A DNA stretch of 64,000 nucleotides from Arthrobacter sp. SX1312 (GTDB lineage Bacteria; Actinomycetota; Actinomycetes; Actinomycetales; Micrococcaceae). How positions within the stretch are numbered: the stretch's first letter is position 1; every line of letters starts with the position of its first letter. A program made the position numbers and the translations under genes. Positions 34,721 to 43,180 of the stretch are shown in pieces. The notes beneath the pieces are model-generated. The model made no database searches and was not told where the DNA came from. It saw nothing but the letters and a program-made list of their open reading frames with translations. The stretch lies in the NCBI RefSeq assembly GCF_002929295.1, contig NZ_PJIM01000002.1, positions 578,191-642,190 on the forward strand. Reading direction: 5' to 3'.

Positions 34721-36169
34721 ATGACCGGGCAGGATCCGGCCCCACCCGGGGCCGTCACGGCTCCCCAGGGCGGCGCACTTCCCTCCGGGGACTCGGCCGG
34801 CCGCTCGCCGCAGGCAACCTCCTTCCGCACCCCGGCCGAGCGGAACCGCACCTTCCTCGGCATCCTCGTGAACACCGGGCTTGCGAACATCACCACCAGC
34901 TACCTCTGGTTCGCCCTGACCTTCTGGGCCTACCTGCAGACGCGCAACGTGATCGCCACCGGCGTGATCGGGGGCGCGTACATGCTGTTGATCGCCCTCT
35001 CCAGCATCAGCTTCGGCACGTTCGTGGACCGTTACCGCAAGCTCTCCGTCATGCGCTTCGCGGCCGGTTTCACGCTGGTGATGTTCGTGCTGGCCGGGGT
35101 CATGTTCCTGGTGACGCCCGCCGCCGGTCTCCTCGATCTGCAGCAGCCGTGGTTCTGGGTCTTCACCCTGATCATCCTGATCGGTGCCGTCGTGGAGAAC
35201 ATGCGGAACATCGCGCTGTCCACCACCGTGACCATCCTCATCGAGCCGGACCGGAGAGCCAATGCCAACGGGTTGGTCGGCATGGTGCAGGGACTGATGT
35301 TCATCATCACGTCGGTGCTCTCCGGGCTGTCGATCGGGTTGATCGGCATGGGCTGGACGATCGTCGTCGCCCTGGTGCTGACGGCGCTCGCCTTCGCGCA
35401 CCTGCTGACGCTGCGCATGCCCGAGGAGGTGCGCGCAGCGGCAACCGATGCGCAGGGCGGGTTCGACCTGCGCGGTTCCGTCGCCGCGGTCCTCGCGATC
35501 TCCGGGCTGTTCGCGCTCATCCTGTTCTCCACGTTCAACAACTTCGTGGGCGGCGTCTACATGGCGCTGATGGACCCCTACGGCCTCGAGCTGTTCCCGG
35601 TGGAACTGTGGGGGACCTACTTCGCCCTCGGCGCCAGCGGGTTCATCGTCGGCGGCGCCCTGATCGGCAAATTCGGCCTCGGCCCGAATCCCCTCCGTAC
35701 CATGCTCATCGCGGTGATCATGATGGGGGTCGTCGGCGCGGCATTCACCCTCCGGGAATGGGGGTGGCTGTACGTCCTCGGTATCTGGCTCTACCTGGTC
35801 CTGGTGCCGTTCGTCGAGGCTGCCGAGCAGACCGTCATTCAGCGGGTGGTCCCCTTGCCCCGGCAGGGGCGTGTCTTCGGCTTCGCCATGGCGTTCGAGT
35901 CCGCGGCCGCGCCGATCACCGCGTTCCTCATCGCGCCGATCGCGCAGTTCTGGATCATCCCGTACGCGCGCTCGGTGGAGGGCGCGGCCCAGCTGGCCCC
36001 GCTGCTGGGGGAGGGCACCTCCCGTGGCATCGCCCTCGTGTTCCTGGTGGCGGGCATCGTCATCATCGTGGCCGCCGTCCTGGCCTTCCTGACGCCCGTC
36101 TATCGCCGGGTCTCGGCGTCCTATGGCCGCGCGGCTGCGGAGGAAGCGCCGGCGGCCGAAGCACCGTGA
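34721..36169 (+). CDS. MFS transporter
   Basis: A 482-residue major facilitator superfamily transporter with 12 predicted helices after a 40-residue soluble N-terminus. The MFS loop 2-3 motif is weak (SFGTFVDRYRKLSVMR). VNTGLANITTSYLWFALTFW begins helix 1. It resembles uncharacterised actinobacterial MFS members of the exporter type; the substrate is unknown. ATG 34721 sits 7 nt after a TACACT hexamer and has no SD, so it is probably leaderless; an in-frame GTG lies 6 nt upstream. Confidence 0.88.
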   Translation: MTGQDPAPPGAVTAPQGGALPSGDSAGRSPQATSFRTPAERNRTFLGILVNTGLANITTSYLWFALTFWAYLQTRNVIATGVIGGAYMLLIALSSISFGTFVDRYRKLSVMRFAAGFTLVMFVLAGVMFLVTPAAGLLDLQQPWFWVFTLIILIGAVVENMRNIALSTTVTILIEPDRRANANGLVGMVQGLMFIITSVLSGLSIGLIGMGWTIVVALVLTALAFAHLLTLRMPEEVRAAATDAQGGFDLRGSVAAVLAISGLFALILFSTFNNFVGGVYMALMDPYGLELFPVELWGTYFALGASGFIVGGALIGKFGLGPNPLRTMLIAVIMMGVVGAAFTLREWGWLYVLGIWLYLVLVPFVEAAEQTVIQRVVPLPRQGRVFGFAMAFESAAAPITAFLIAPIAQFWIIPYARSVEGAAQLAPLLGEGTSRGIALVFLVAGIVIIVAAVLAFLTPVYRRVSASYGRAAAEEAPAAEAP

Positions 36170-36206
36170 CCGGCAGTCCCTGCCGAGCCGCGACCGGCCC
36201 GGAGGG

Positions 36207-38447
36207 TCACCGCCCGAAGCGCCGCAGGCGCAGCGAGTTCGCGACGACGAGCACCGAGCTCGCGGCCATCGCCGCCCCCGCCAGCATCGGGTTGAGCAGG
36301 CCGAGCGCGGCGACGGGGATGCCGACGGCGTTGTAGAAGAACGCCCAGAACAGGTTCCCCTTGATGGTGCCGAGCGTGCGGCGGGACAGCTCGATGGCCT
36401 GCGCCACCTGCTCCAGGCTGTTGCCCATCACGGTGAGGTCCGCTGCCTCGATGGCGACGTCAGTGCCGGAACCCATGGCGATCCCGAGGTCCGCCTGCGC
36501 GAGCGCCGCGGCGTCGTTGACGCCGTCGCCCGCCATGGCGACGGTCGCCCCGGCGGCCTGCAGCTCCCGGATGGCATCCACCTTGCCCTCGGGTGTGACC
36601 CCGGCGCGCACATCGGCGGCGTCGATCCCGACGACGGCGGCCACCTGCAGGGCGACGGCCCGGTTGTCGCCGGTGAGCAGGACGGGCCGCAGCCCGAGGC
36701 CGCGCAGCCGCCGGACGGCGGCCGCCGAGCCGTCCTTGACGGTGTCGGAGAGCGTGACGAGGCCTGCGACGTCGTCCCCGACCGCCACCCAGATGGCCGT
36801 CCGCCCGGCGTCCTCGGCCGCCGTGAACGTGGCCGCCTGTCCGTCGGTCGGCCGGATCCCGTGGCGCTCGAGCCAGCCGGCCCGCCCCACGGTGACCACG
36901 ACGCCGTCGACCTCCCCGCGTACGCCGCCCCCGGGCGCGCTCGAGAAGGCGTGCGCCCCGGGCAGCCGGCCGGCGGCGGCGGCGTGCTGCGCGATGGCCT
37001 GCGCGATGGGGTGCTCGCTCGCGGCCTCCACGGCTCCGGCGAGGCGCAGCAGGTCGGGTGCCGGAACGGCGGCGAGCGCGACGACGTCGTCCACGGCCAT
37101 GGTGCCCGTGGTGACGGTGCCGGTCTTGTCCAGCACGATGGTGTCCACGGTGCGGGTGTCCTCGAGGACCTGGGGGCCGCGGATGAGGATGCCCAGCTGG
37201 GCGCCGCGGCCGGTGCCGGTCAGGAGTGCGGTGGGCGTGGCGAGGCCGAGCGCGCACGGGCAGGCGATCACCAGCACCGTCACGGATGCCGTGAAGGCCG
37301 CGTCGAGGTCGCCCGTCAGCACGAGCCACAGCACGAACGTCAGGATCGCGAGCACGAGGACCACCGGGACGAAGACGGCGCTGATGCGGTCGGCGAGCCG
37401 AGCGATGCGCGCCTTCCCGCTCTGCGCCTGGCTGACGAGGCGGCCCATCTGGGACAGTACGGTGTCCGACCCAACGCGGGTGGCCTGCACCACGAGGCGG
37501 CCTGACGTGTTGATGGTCGCACCCGTCACGGTGTCGCCGGGGCCCACCTCGACGGGGATGCTCTCGCCCGTGAGCAGGGCGGTGTCCACGGCACTGTGCC
37601 CTTCGGTGACCGTGCCGTCGGTCGCGATCTTCTCGCCCGGACGGACGACGAACGCGTCCCCGGGGATCAGCGCATCGGCGGGCAGCGTGACCTCGGTGCG
37701 CTCGCCGTCGACGGTGCGCAGCACACGCGCCTCCTTCGCGCCGAGGCTCAGGAGGGACTTCAGGGCGTCGCCGGCGCGCTGTTTCGCGGACGCCTCGAGG
37801 AAGCGGCCGAGCAGGAGGAAGGTGACGACGACGGCGGCCACCTCGAAGTAGAGGGAGTGCTCCGTCATGTCCATGCCGGCCATCCCGGCGTGCTGGGTCA
37901 GGGCGGGATCGGCGAGGAGCTGCCCGGCCGAGAACAGGAAGGCGGCCGTGACGCCGATGGAGACGAGCGTGTCCATGGTGGAGGACAGGTGGCGTGCATT
38001 GATGGCCGCCGCGCGGTGGAACGGCCACGCGGACCACGTCACCACCGGGACGGACAGCGCGAAGACCACCCAGCCCCAGTTCGCGAACTGGAGGCCGGGC
38101 ACCATCGAGATCAGCAGCACCGGCACGGACAGGACGGCCGCGAGGATGAGGCGCGCCCGGAGGAGCGACGGCGCGTGGTCGTGCCCGCCGTCCTCGGGGT
38201 GCACCACATGGGCGCCGTAGCCGGTGGCCACCACGGTGTCGATCAGGTCCTGGTCGCTGACGGTGGCCGGCACCCGGACGACGGCGCTCTCCAGCGGCAG
38301 ATTGACGCTCGCCTCGACGCCGTCGAGCTTGCCGAGCTTCCGCTCGACCCGCCCGACGCACGACGCGCAGGTCATGCCCTGGATCGAGAGTTGGACGACG
38401 CGGTGCTCCTGCCCGGTCCTCCGGACCGGGACCTGCTGGGTGGCCAC
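36207..38447 (-). CDS. copA: Copper-translocating P1B-type ATPase
   Basis: A 746-residue heavy-metal ATPase. It has an N-terminal HMA domain with GMTCASC (residues 24-30), eight membrane helices, the TGES actuator motif (LLTGESIPVEV), the CPC metal-site motif (IACPCALGLATP), the phosphorylation motif DKTGTVT, the HP motif (SEHPIAQA) and GDGVND. CPC plus the adjacent copZ and csoR genes point to Cu(I) export. It is the third gene of csoR-copZ-copA; the gap to copZ is 1 nt. Confidence 0.96.
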   Translation of the reverse strand: MATQQVPVRRTGQEHRVVQLSIQGMTCASCVGRVERKLGKLDGVEASVNLPLESAVVRVPATVSDQDLIDTVVATGYGAHVVHPEDGGHDHAPSLLRARLILAAVLSVPVLLISMVPGLQFANWGWVVFALSVPVVTWSAWPFHRAAAINARHLSSTMDTLVSIGVTAAFLFSAGQLLADPALTQHAGMAGMDMTEHSLYFEVAAVVVTFLLLGRFLEASAKQRAGDALKSLLSLGAKEARVLRTVDGERTEVTLPADALIPGDAFVVRPGEKIATDGTVTEGHSAVDTALLTGESIPVEVGPGDTVTGATINTSGRLVVQATRVGSDTVLSQMGRLVSQAQSGKARIARLADRISAVFVPVVLVLAILTFVLWLVLTGDLDAAFTASVTVLVIACPCALGLATPTALLTGTGRGAQLGILIRGPQVLEDTRTVDTIVLDKTGTVTTGTMAVDDVVALAAVPAPDLLRLAGAVEAASEHPIAQAIAQHAAAAGRLPGAHAFSSAPGGGVRGEVDGVVVTVGRAGWLERHGIRPTDGQAATFTAAEDAGRTAIWVAVGDDVAGLVTLSDTVKDGSAAAVRRLRGLGLRPVLLTGDNRAVALQVAAVVGIDAADVRAGVTPEGKVDAIRELQAAGATVAMAGDGVNDAAALAQADLGIAMGSGTDVAIEAADLTVMGNSLEQVAQAIELSRRTLGTIKGNLFWAFFYNAVGIPVAALGLLNPMLAGAAMAASSVLVVANSLRLRRFGR

Positions 38448-38448
38448 G

Positions 38449-38673
38449 TCAGGACCCGGCGGGCACCACGGTGTAGCCGGCCTCGGCGACGGCGCCGTCG
38501 ATCGAGGCGGCGTCCAGTGGCGTGGAGGAGGAGATGGTGGCGGTGGAGGTGCCGCCGTTCACGAGTTCGACGTCGACGGTCTCGACGCCGGGAAGTTCCG
38601 ACAGTTCGCTCTTGACCGCGCTGACGCAGTGGCCGCAGGTCATGCCGGTGATGTTGACGGTGGTGGTGCTCAT
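38449..38673 (-). CDS. copZ: Copper chaperone CopZ-like HMA protein
   Basis: A 74-residue single HMA domain with GMTCGHC (residues 10-16) that binds Cu(I) and hands it to CopA. It starts at ATG 38673 after GGAGACCACC. It lies between csoR and copA on the same strand and is separated from copA by one nucleotide. Confidence 0.94.
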   Translation of the reverse strand: MSTTTVNITGMTCGHCVSAVKSELSELPGVETVDVELVNGGTSTATISSSTPLDAASIDGAVAEAGYTVVPAGS

Positions 38674-38741
38674 GGTGGTCTCCTCGGTGGATGGATCAGT
38701 ACGGGGATGGGGGACGGGCTGGGTGCTGACGGGGTCTGCTG

Positions 38742-39068
38742 CTAGCGCAGGAGGCGGCCGATCGCGGCGGTGGCTTCCTGGACCTTCTCCTGCACGGCAT
38801 CGCTGTCGCCGGAGGTCTGCGCGTCCTGTGCGGCTCCGACGACGCAGTGCGCGATGTGCTCCTCGAGCAATCCCATCGAGACGGCGTGCAGTGCCTTGTT
38901 GACGGCCGCGACCTGCGTCAGGATGTCGATGCAGTACTTGTCCTCCTCGACCATCCGCGCAATGCCGCGGACCTGGCCCTCGACCCGCCGCAACCGTTTG
39001 AGATAGGCGTCCTTGTCCGCCGTGTAGCCGTGCTGCACGGTGGTCTCCGCATTGGTCCCGGTGGTCAT
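38742..39068 (-). CDS. csoR: Copper-sensing repressor CsoR
   Basis: A 108-residue CsoR/RcnR-family repressor. The Cu(I) ligands appear in order: Cys46 (EEDKYCIDIL), His71 and Cys75 (LLEEHIAHCVV). It starts at ATG 39068; longer frames upstream are not used. In the absence of copper it should hold a GC-rich palindrome; such a site lies 27 nt before its start. It heads the csoR-copZ-copA operon and is divergent from the DUF305 gene. Confidence 0.95.
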   Translation of the reverse strand: MTTGTNAETTVQHGYTADKDAYLKRLRRVEGQVRGIARMVEEDKYCIDILTQVAAVNKALHAVSMGLLEEHIAHCVVGAAQDAQTSGDSDAVQEKVQEATAAIGRLLR

Positions 39069-39095
39069 GACTTGGCTCCTCGCATACGGTCCACG

Positions 39096-39112
39096 ATACC
39101 CTTGGGGGGTAT
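39096..39112. promoter_or_regulatory. CsoR-type operator
   Basis: ATACCCTTGGGGGGTAT, a G-tract palindrome with the TACCC…GGGTA ends typical of CsoR sites, between csoR (start 39068) and the divergent DUF305 gene (start 39208). It could control both. Confidence 0.75.
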
Positions 39113-39207
39113 AACCGCCAAGCCCTACGGTTATTCCTGCGTGGAGGGAACACCCAGCGGAATGCCGTACGTTGGCTAACCGGCACACTCTCGACCCAAG
39201 GACGTCC

Positions 39208-39867
39208 ATGACCCTCTCGCTGTCGGGCTGGCAGAAGCGAGTCCTCCTGATCCTCGCCGCAATCGCCGTCGTCGCGTTGTTCGCTCTCGCCTTCACCGCC
39301 GGCCGCGTCTCCGCCGGTCCCTCCTACCCCGACGCCGGCAGCGCTGATGCGGGGTTCGCCCGGGACATGCAGGTGCACCACAACCAGGCCGTGGAGATGT
39401 CCATGATCGTGCGCGACAACGTGGACGACGAGACCCTCCGTGCCATCGCGTACGACATCGCACTGACCCAGCAGCAGCAGGCGGGGCAGATGTACGCCTG
39501 GCTCGAGGAGTGGGGGCTGCCGCAGAGCGACGCGCAGCCACGCATGGAATGGATGGCGAGCTCGGGTGACCACGCAGGGATGGACATGGGGGCGGGGGCC
39601 GATGCCAGGTCCATGCTCATGCCGGACGGGCTCATGCCCGGCATGGCGACCGCAGCGCAGCTCGACGAGCTGCGCGCTGCGCGCGGCGAGGAGGCCGAGC
39701 GGCTGTACCTGACGCTCATGATCGACCATCATGAGGCGGGCGTGGACATGGCCGCGGCCGGGGCCGAGCTCGCCGAGACGGAGCAGGTCCGCACGCTGTC
39801 CACGAAGATCCAGTCCGGCCAGCAGGCCGAGATCACCCTCATGCAGACCATGCTCGACGCCCTGTAG
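39208..39867 (+). CDS. DUF305 (ferritin-like) secreted/anchored protein
   Basis: A 219-residue protein with an N-terminal signal anchor (RVLLILAAIAVVALFALAFTAG) and a DUF305 domain. The paired metal-binding motifs are HHNQAVEMS near residue 60 and DHHEAGVDMA near residue 180. A Met/His-rich loop between them (GDHAGMDMGAGADARSMLMP) looks suited to copper. DUF305 proteins often accompany copper-resistance genes; the shared CsoR operator supports a role in periplasmic-side copper handling. ATG 39208 follows CAAGGACG. Confidence 0.88.
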   Translation: MTLSLSGWQKRVLLILAAIAVVALFALAFTAGRVSAGPSYPDAGSADAGFARDMQVHHNQAVEMSMIVRDNVDDETLRAIAYDIALTQQQQAGQMYAWLEEWGLPQSDAQPRMEWMASSGDHAGMDMGAGADARSMLMPDGLMPGMATAAQLDELRAARGEEAERLYLTLMIDHHEAGVDMAAAGAELAETEQVRTLSTKIQSGQQAEITLMQTMLDAL

Positions 39868-39885
39868 CGCCGCCCTGCCCTGCCG

Positions 39886-39901
39886 CCGCCCCGCGGGGCG
39901 G
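39886..39901. terminator. GC palindrome after the DUF305 gene
   Basis: CCGCCCCGCGGGGCGG is a perfect 16-bp palindrome 18 nt after the DUF305 stop and before the DUF3105 gene. It may be a weak terminator. Confidence 0.4.
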
Positions 39902-39996
39902 TTCAGGGACGGACGGCCCCCGCCGGTACATTGGGTTCCGGCGCTAACCGAACCGCGGCGACCGCCGCAGCCACCCCAGCACCGAAGGACACCTCG

Positions 39997-40650
39997 TTGA
40001 ACAAGAAACGGTCTCAGGAGAACCAGGACCGCCAAGCGCGCCTGGCCGCCATCCAAGCCCAGCAGCGGGCGGGTGAACGCAAGCGCAACGCCCTCATCTT
40101 CGGCGGGATCGGCGCCGTCATCCTGGCGATCATCATCGCGGTGACCCTGGTCATCGTCAGCCAGGTGCAGGACAACCGGGAGCGCGAGGCCCAGGCGTCC
40201 CAGCCCATCGAGGGTGTCCAGGAATACCCCGACGTGACGTTCGAGCACGTGGACGGCCCCGTGGAGTACGAGCAGTCGCCGCCCGTCGGGGGCGATCACA
40301 ACCCCGTCTGGACCAACTGCGGCGTCTACACCGAACCCATCCCGAACGAGAACTCCGTCCACTCGCTGGAGCACGGTGCCGTCTGGATCGCGTACAACCC
40401 GGACATCGGCCAGGCGGAGATCGACACGCTGACCGAGCTCGTGGGTGAGCGCTCCTACGTGCTGCTCAGCCCCTACCCGGACCTCGAGTCACCCGTCGCC
40501 GCCAGCGCCTGGGGCATCCAGCTCACGGTGGACTCCGCCGACGACCCCCGCCTCGCCACCTTCCTCACCAAGTACATCCAGGGCGAGCAGACCCGTGAAC
40601 CGGGTGCGGCCTGCTCCGGTGGCATCACGCCCGCGGGCCTCGCCTCCTAG
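39997..40650 (+). CDS. DUF3105 membrane-anchored protein
   Basis: A 217-residue protein. A charged cytoplasmic start (KKRSQENQDRQARLAAIQAQ) leads to one membrane helix (about residues 32-55), then a DUF3105 domain (PVEYEQSPPVGGDHNPVWTNCGVYTEPIPNENSVHSLEHGAVW is the diagnostic region, with conserved His and Cys residues). The TTG start has GAAGGAC at SD distance and gives the expected LNKKRSQ start. DUF3105 often lies beside DUF305, as here; the role is unknown, possibly metal-related. Confidence 0.9.
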   Translation: MNKKRSQENQDRQARLAAIQAQQRAGERKRNALIFGGIGAVILAIIIAVTLVIVSQVQDNREREAQASQPIEGVQEYPDVTFEHVDGPVEYEQSPPVGGDHNPVWTNCGVYTEPIPNENSVHSLEHGAVWIAYNPDIGQAEIDTLTELVGERSYVLLSPYPDLESPVAASAWGIQLTVDSADDPRLATFLTKYIQGEQTREPGAACSGGITPAGLAS

Positions 40651-40658
40651 GCGATCCC

Positions 40659-40696
40659 GACGACGGCGCGGCAGGACCCGCCATGGGCTGCCGCGC
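40659..40696. terminator. Long GC hairpin after the DUF3105 gene
   Basis: A stem of about 16 bp with one small bulge (40659-40674 with roughly 40678-40696) directly follows the DUF3105 stop. Confidence 0.5.
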
Positions 40697-40821
40697 CGCC
40701 GTCGTCCACCCGCCGTGGCGCCGTCCCCGGCGCCTTCGTTGTCTCCCCGGATGAACACTTCGGTACCGTGGCTAGTCAGGGCTGCACATCGGCGGCCCCT
40801 GATGATCGGAAGGTGCCCGTC

Positions 40822-41562
40822 GTGACCGACGACCGGATTCTCGGAGAACTGTCCCTTCCCGGGATGCTGCAGGACCTGGTCCTGGACAGCACGGACATCA
40901 ACGAGTTCCTCGACGGGCTCGCCAGACTGGCTGCGGACACCCTCTCGACCCCGGACCGGGAAGTGATGTCCGGAGTCACGCTCCTGCGGCGCCGGTCCAC
41001 GGGGACGGTGGCCAGCAGCAGCGAGCAGGCGAAACTCATGGACGAGGTCCAGTACGCGTTCGACGACGGACCGTGCATCCGGGCCGCCCGGGACGGTCAG
41101 GTCTACCACGTGGAGGACTTCCTCGAGGAGAAGCGCTTCGGCGACTACACGGCAGCCATCGTGGAGCACGGGATGCGCTCCGCCGTCGGCGTGCCCATCC
41201 CGTTGGACGGCCTCGCGGCGGCCGGCCTGAACCTGTACTCGCCGCAGCCCCACGCCTTCGACGACGAGTCCATCGCCGAGGCCGTGCAACTCGCCACCGA
41301 GGCCTCGAAGTTCCTCCGCCTGGCGGTCCGGGTGGCCCACCTCACCGATACGGGCGAGCACCTGCGGGCCGCGATGAACTCGCGGACCACGATCGACGTG
41401 GCGGCGGGCATCATCATGGGTCAGAACCGGTGCAGCCACGAGGCGGCCATCACCATCCTCAAGGCCGCGTCCAGCGGACGGAACATGAAGCTGGCGGACG
41501 TCGCCGCCGCCGTGGTCACCTCGATCGGCCAGCAGCTCCCCGAGACGCACTTCGTCCCCTGA
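40822..41562 (+). CDS. GAF-ANTAR sensor/antiterminator (copy 2)
   Basis: A 246-residue paralogue of the protein at 21719, similar along its whole length (shared GVTLLR, DEVQY, DDGPC, GVPIPL, SRTTID, IMGQNRCS and LKAASS blocks). GAF is at about residues 25-170 and ANTAR at about 180-240. GTG 40822 follows GGAAGG. ANTAR proteins bind RNA; no target hairpin pair is evident next to this gene. The presence of two paralogues with different neighbours suggests different signals. Confidence 0.9.
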   Translation: MTDDRILGELSLPGMLQDLVLDSTDINEFLDGLARLAADTLSTPDREVMSGVTLLRRRSTGTVASSSEQAKLMDEVQYAFDDGPCIRAARDGQVYHVEDFLEEKRFGDYTAAIVEHGMRSAVGVPIPLDGLAAAGLNLYSPQPHAFDDESIAEAVQLATEASKFLRLAVRVAHLTDTGEHLRAAMNSRTTIDVAAGIIMGQNRCSHEAAITILKAASSGRNMKLADVAAAVVTSIGQQLPETHFVP

Positions 41563-41599
41563 CCGCGCGGAGCCCCATCGTCGCGCTTCGGGGCGCGAG

Positions 41600-41618
41600 G
41601 TCACCCCGCGCGGGTGAC
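41600..41618. promoter_or_regulatory. 19-bp palindrome GTCACCC-N5-GGGTGAC (copy 3)
   Basis: GTCACCCCGCGCGGGTGAC, 124 nt before the glutamine amidotransferase start and 46 nt before a remnant ATG that matches the DUF6325 gene start (see the repeat at 41656). Confidence 0.6.
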
Positions 41619-41655
41619 GTGTCGCGTATCGCCGGTGCGCAGGATGAGTACGGAC

Positions 41656-41675
41656 GTCTTCAGCATGGCTGAGAC
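41656..41675. repeat. 20-bp repeat matching the start of the second DUF6325 gene
   Basis: GTCTTCAGCATGGCTGAGAC at 41656-41675 is identical to 42694-42713, which covers the start codon of the DUF6325 gene. With the palindrome and the bases between (about 41600-41675 compared with 42601-42713) it looks like a shortened, diverged copy of that gene's promoter and first codons. Confidence 0.75.
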
Positions 41676-41742
41676 GGCCAGGAGGGCCGGCGGACTGGCT
41701 CCGGCCCGGTGTGCAGATCCGGACCGACCCGAAGGAGACGAC

Positions 41743-42553
41743 ATGTGTCGTTGGCTAGCGTACTCAGGTTCCCCCGTGCGATTGGACGACCTCCTCTACA
41801 GACCCGTCAACTCCCTCGTCATGCAGAGCAAGCACTCACGGATGGGCGTCGAGACCACCAACGGGGACGGGTTCGGCGTCGGGTGGTACGGGACCGGGCC
41901 GACCCCCGGGGTCTACCACAGCACGGAGCCTGCCTGGCATGACCGCAACCTGCGCGAGCTCGCAGGGCACGCCTCGGCAGGCCGCGTCTTCGCCCACATC
42001 CGTGCCACGACCGGCACGGCCGTCCAGCAGACGAACTGCCACCCGTTCCGTCACGGCCGGTGGCTCTGGATGCACAACGGGGTGCTCCTGGACTTCCCGA
42101 AGGTAAAGCGCGATCTGGCCATGGCGGTCGAGCCCAGCCTCTACCCCGAGATCGAAGGGTCGACGGACTCGGAGCTGTTCTTCTACCTCGCCCTGACCTT
42201 CGGGCTTGAGCGGAACCCCCGCGCAGCGGTCGCGGAGGCCGTGGGCCTGATCGAGGACACCGGGCGGCGCCACGGCATCGACTACCCCATCCAGATGACG
42301 GTCGCCACCACCGACGGCGACACCACCTGGGCCTTCCGGTACTCGAGCGAGGGCAACTCGCGATCACTGTTCCACAGCAACGACATCGCGACCCTCCGCG
42401 CCCAGTACCCGGACAACCCCCTGATCCACGCCATTGGGCGATCTCCGTGGCGCATGGCGGGAAGTGCCGGACGCCACCTGCGTCGTCGTTCGCGGAGGCG
42501 AGCAGGAGCTGTACCCGTTCGCCCCTGCGCTTCCGGTCGCCGCAGCTGTCTGA
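41743..42553 (+). pseudogene. Class II glutamine amidotransferase with C-terminal deletion/frameshift
   Basis: ATG 41743 (SD GAAGGAG) gives MCRWLAYSG, so Cys2 becomes the N-terminal nucleophile. Asn and Gly of the oxyanion site (WMHNGVLLDF) and the GDGFGVGWYG block are present. After NPLIHA (about 42432) the frame moves by +1: the native C-terminus continues in the next frame as LGDLRGAWREVP … CVVVRGGEQELYPF and stops at TGA 42551-42553, while the original frame runs on with Arg-rich sequence to 42618. About a dozen residues expected between the two parts are missing, so this looks like a deletion, not a single-base error. Confidence 0.8.
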
Positions 42554-42600
42554 CACATCTCCGGCATCCGTCCGCCGGACGTGATGGCGCCCGCCGGGAG

Positions 42601-42619
42601 GTCACCCCGGGCGGGTGAC
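42601..42619. promoter_or_regulatory. 19-bp palindrome GTCACCC-N5-GGGTGAC (copy 4)
   Basis: GTCACCCCGGGCGGGTGAC, 83 nt before the ATG of the second DUF6325 gene; the first DUF6325 gene has it at 79 nt. Confidence 0.65.
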
Positions 42620-42702
42620 GCGCCGCCTGTGACCGGCGCACAGGATGAGACTGCGGTGGCCCGTCGGACCGCCCGTGACACTGAGAAACGGAGGTCTTCA
42701 GC

Positions 42703-43179
42703 ATGGCTGAGACATTGGATGAACTAGGGCCGGTGGATTGGCTCGTCGTGGAGTTCCCCGGACCGGACTTCGGTAGAGGCCAGATCGCCCCGTTCCTGGA
42801 CGACCTGGTCAACCGTGAACTCGTCAGGGTCCTCGACATGGCGTTCCTGCGGAAGAACGCGGATGGCGCCCTCGAGACGGCGGAGATCTCCGACCTCGAC
42901 GAGACAGAGCTCGGCGGGGTGCGCATGGCCGAGGCAGAGCTCGCCATGGTGCTCTCCGAGCAGGACATCCTGGACCTGGCCGAGACGATCGAGCCCGGCC
43001 ATTCCGCCGCTGTACTCGTCTGGGAGAACCAGTGGGCGGCCCCGTTCGGTGCGGCCGTCCGGAAGGCCGGCGGCCAGCTCGTTGCCAGCGGCCGGATCCC
43101 GACCCAGGCCGTCATCGCCGCCTTCCAGGCCGATGAGGCCGAATCCCGGTCAGCCGAAGGAATGAAGGAAGGAGTCTGA
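42703..43179 (+). CDS. DUF6325 family protein (copy 2)
   Basis: A 158-residue soluble protein with the family order: GPVDWLVVEFPGPDFGRGQI, LVNRELVRVLDMAFLRKNADGALETAEISD, ELAMVLSEQDILDLAETIEPGHSAAVLVWENQWAAPFG, then a helical tail. It parallels the gene at 13430. The ATG follows GGAGG. The tiny Arg/Asp-rich gene begins 1 nt after the stop. Members of the family accompany SHOCT proteins; function unknown. Regulation by the shared palindrome is inferred. Confidence 0.85.
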   Translation: MAETLDELGPVDWLVVEFPGPDFGRGQIAPFLDDLVNRELVRVLDMAFLRKNADGALETAEISDLDETELGGVRMAEAELAMVLSEQDILDLAETIEPGHSAAVLVWENQWAAPFGAAVRKAGGQLVASGRIPTQAVIAAFQADEAESRSAEGMKEGV

Positions 43180-43180
43180 C

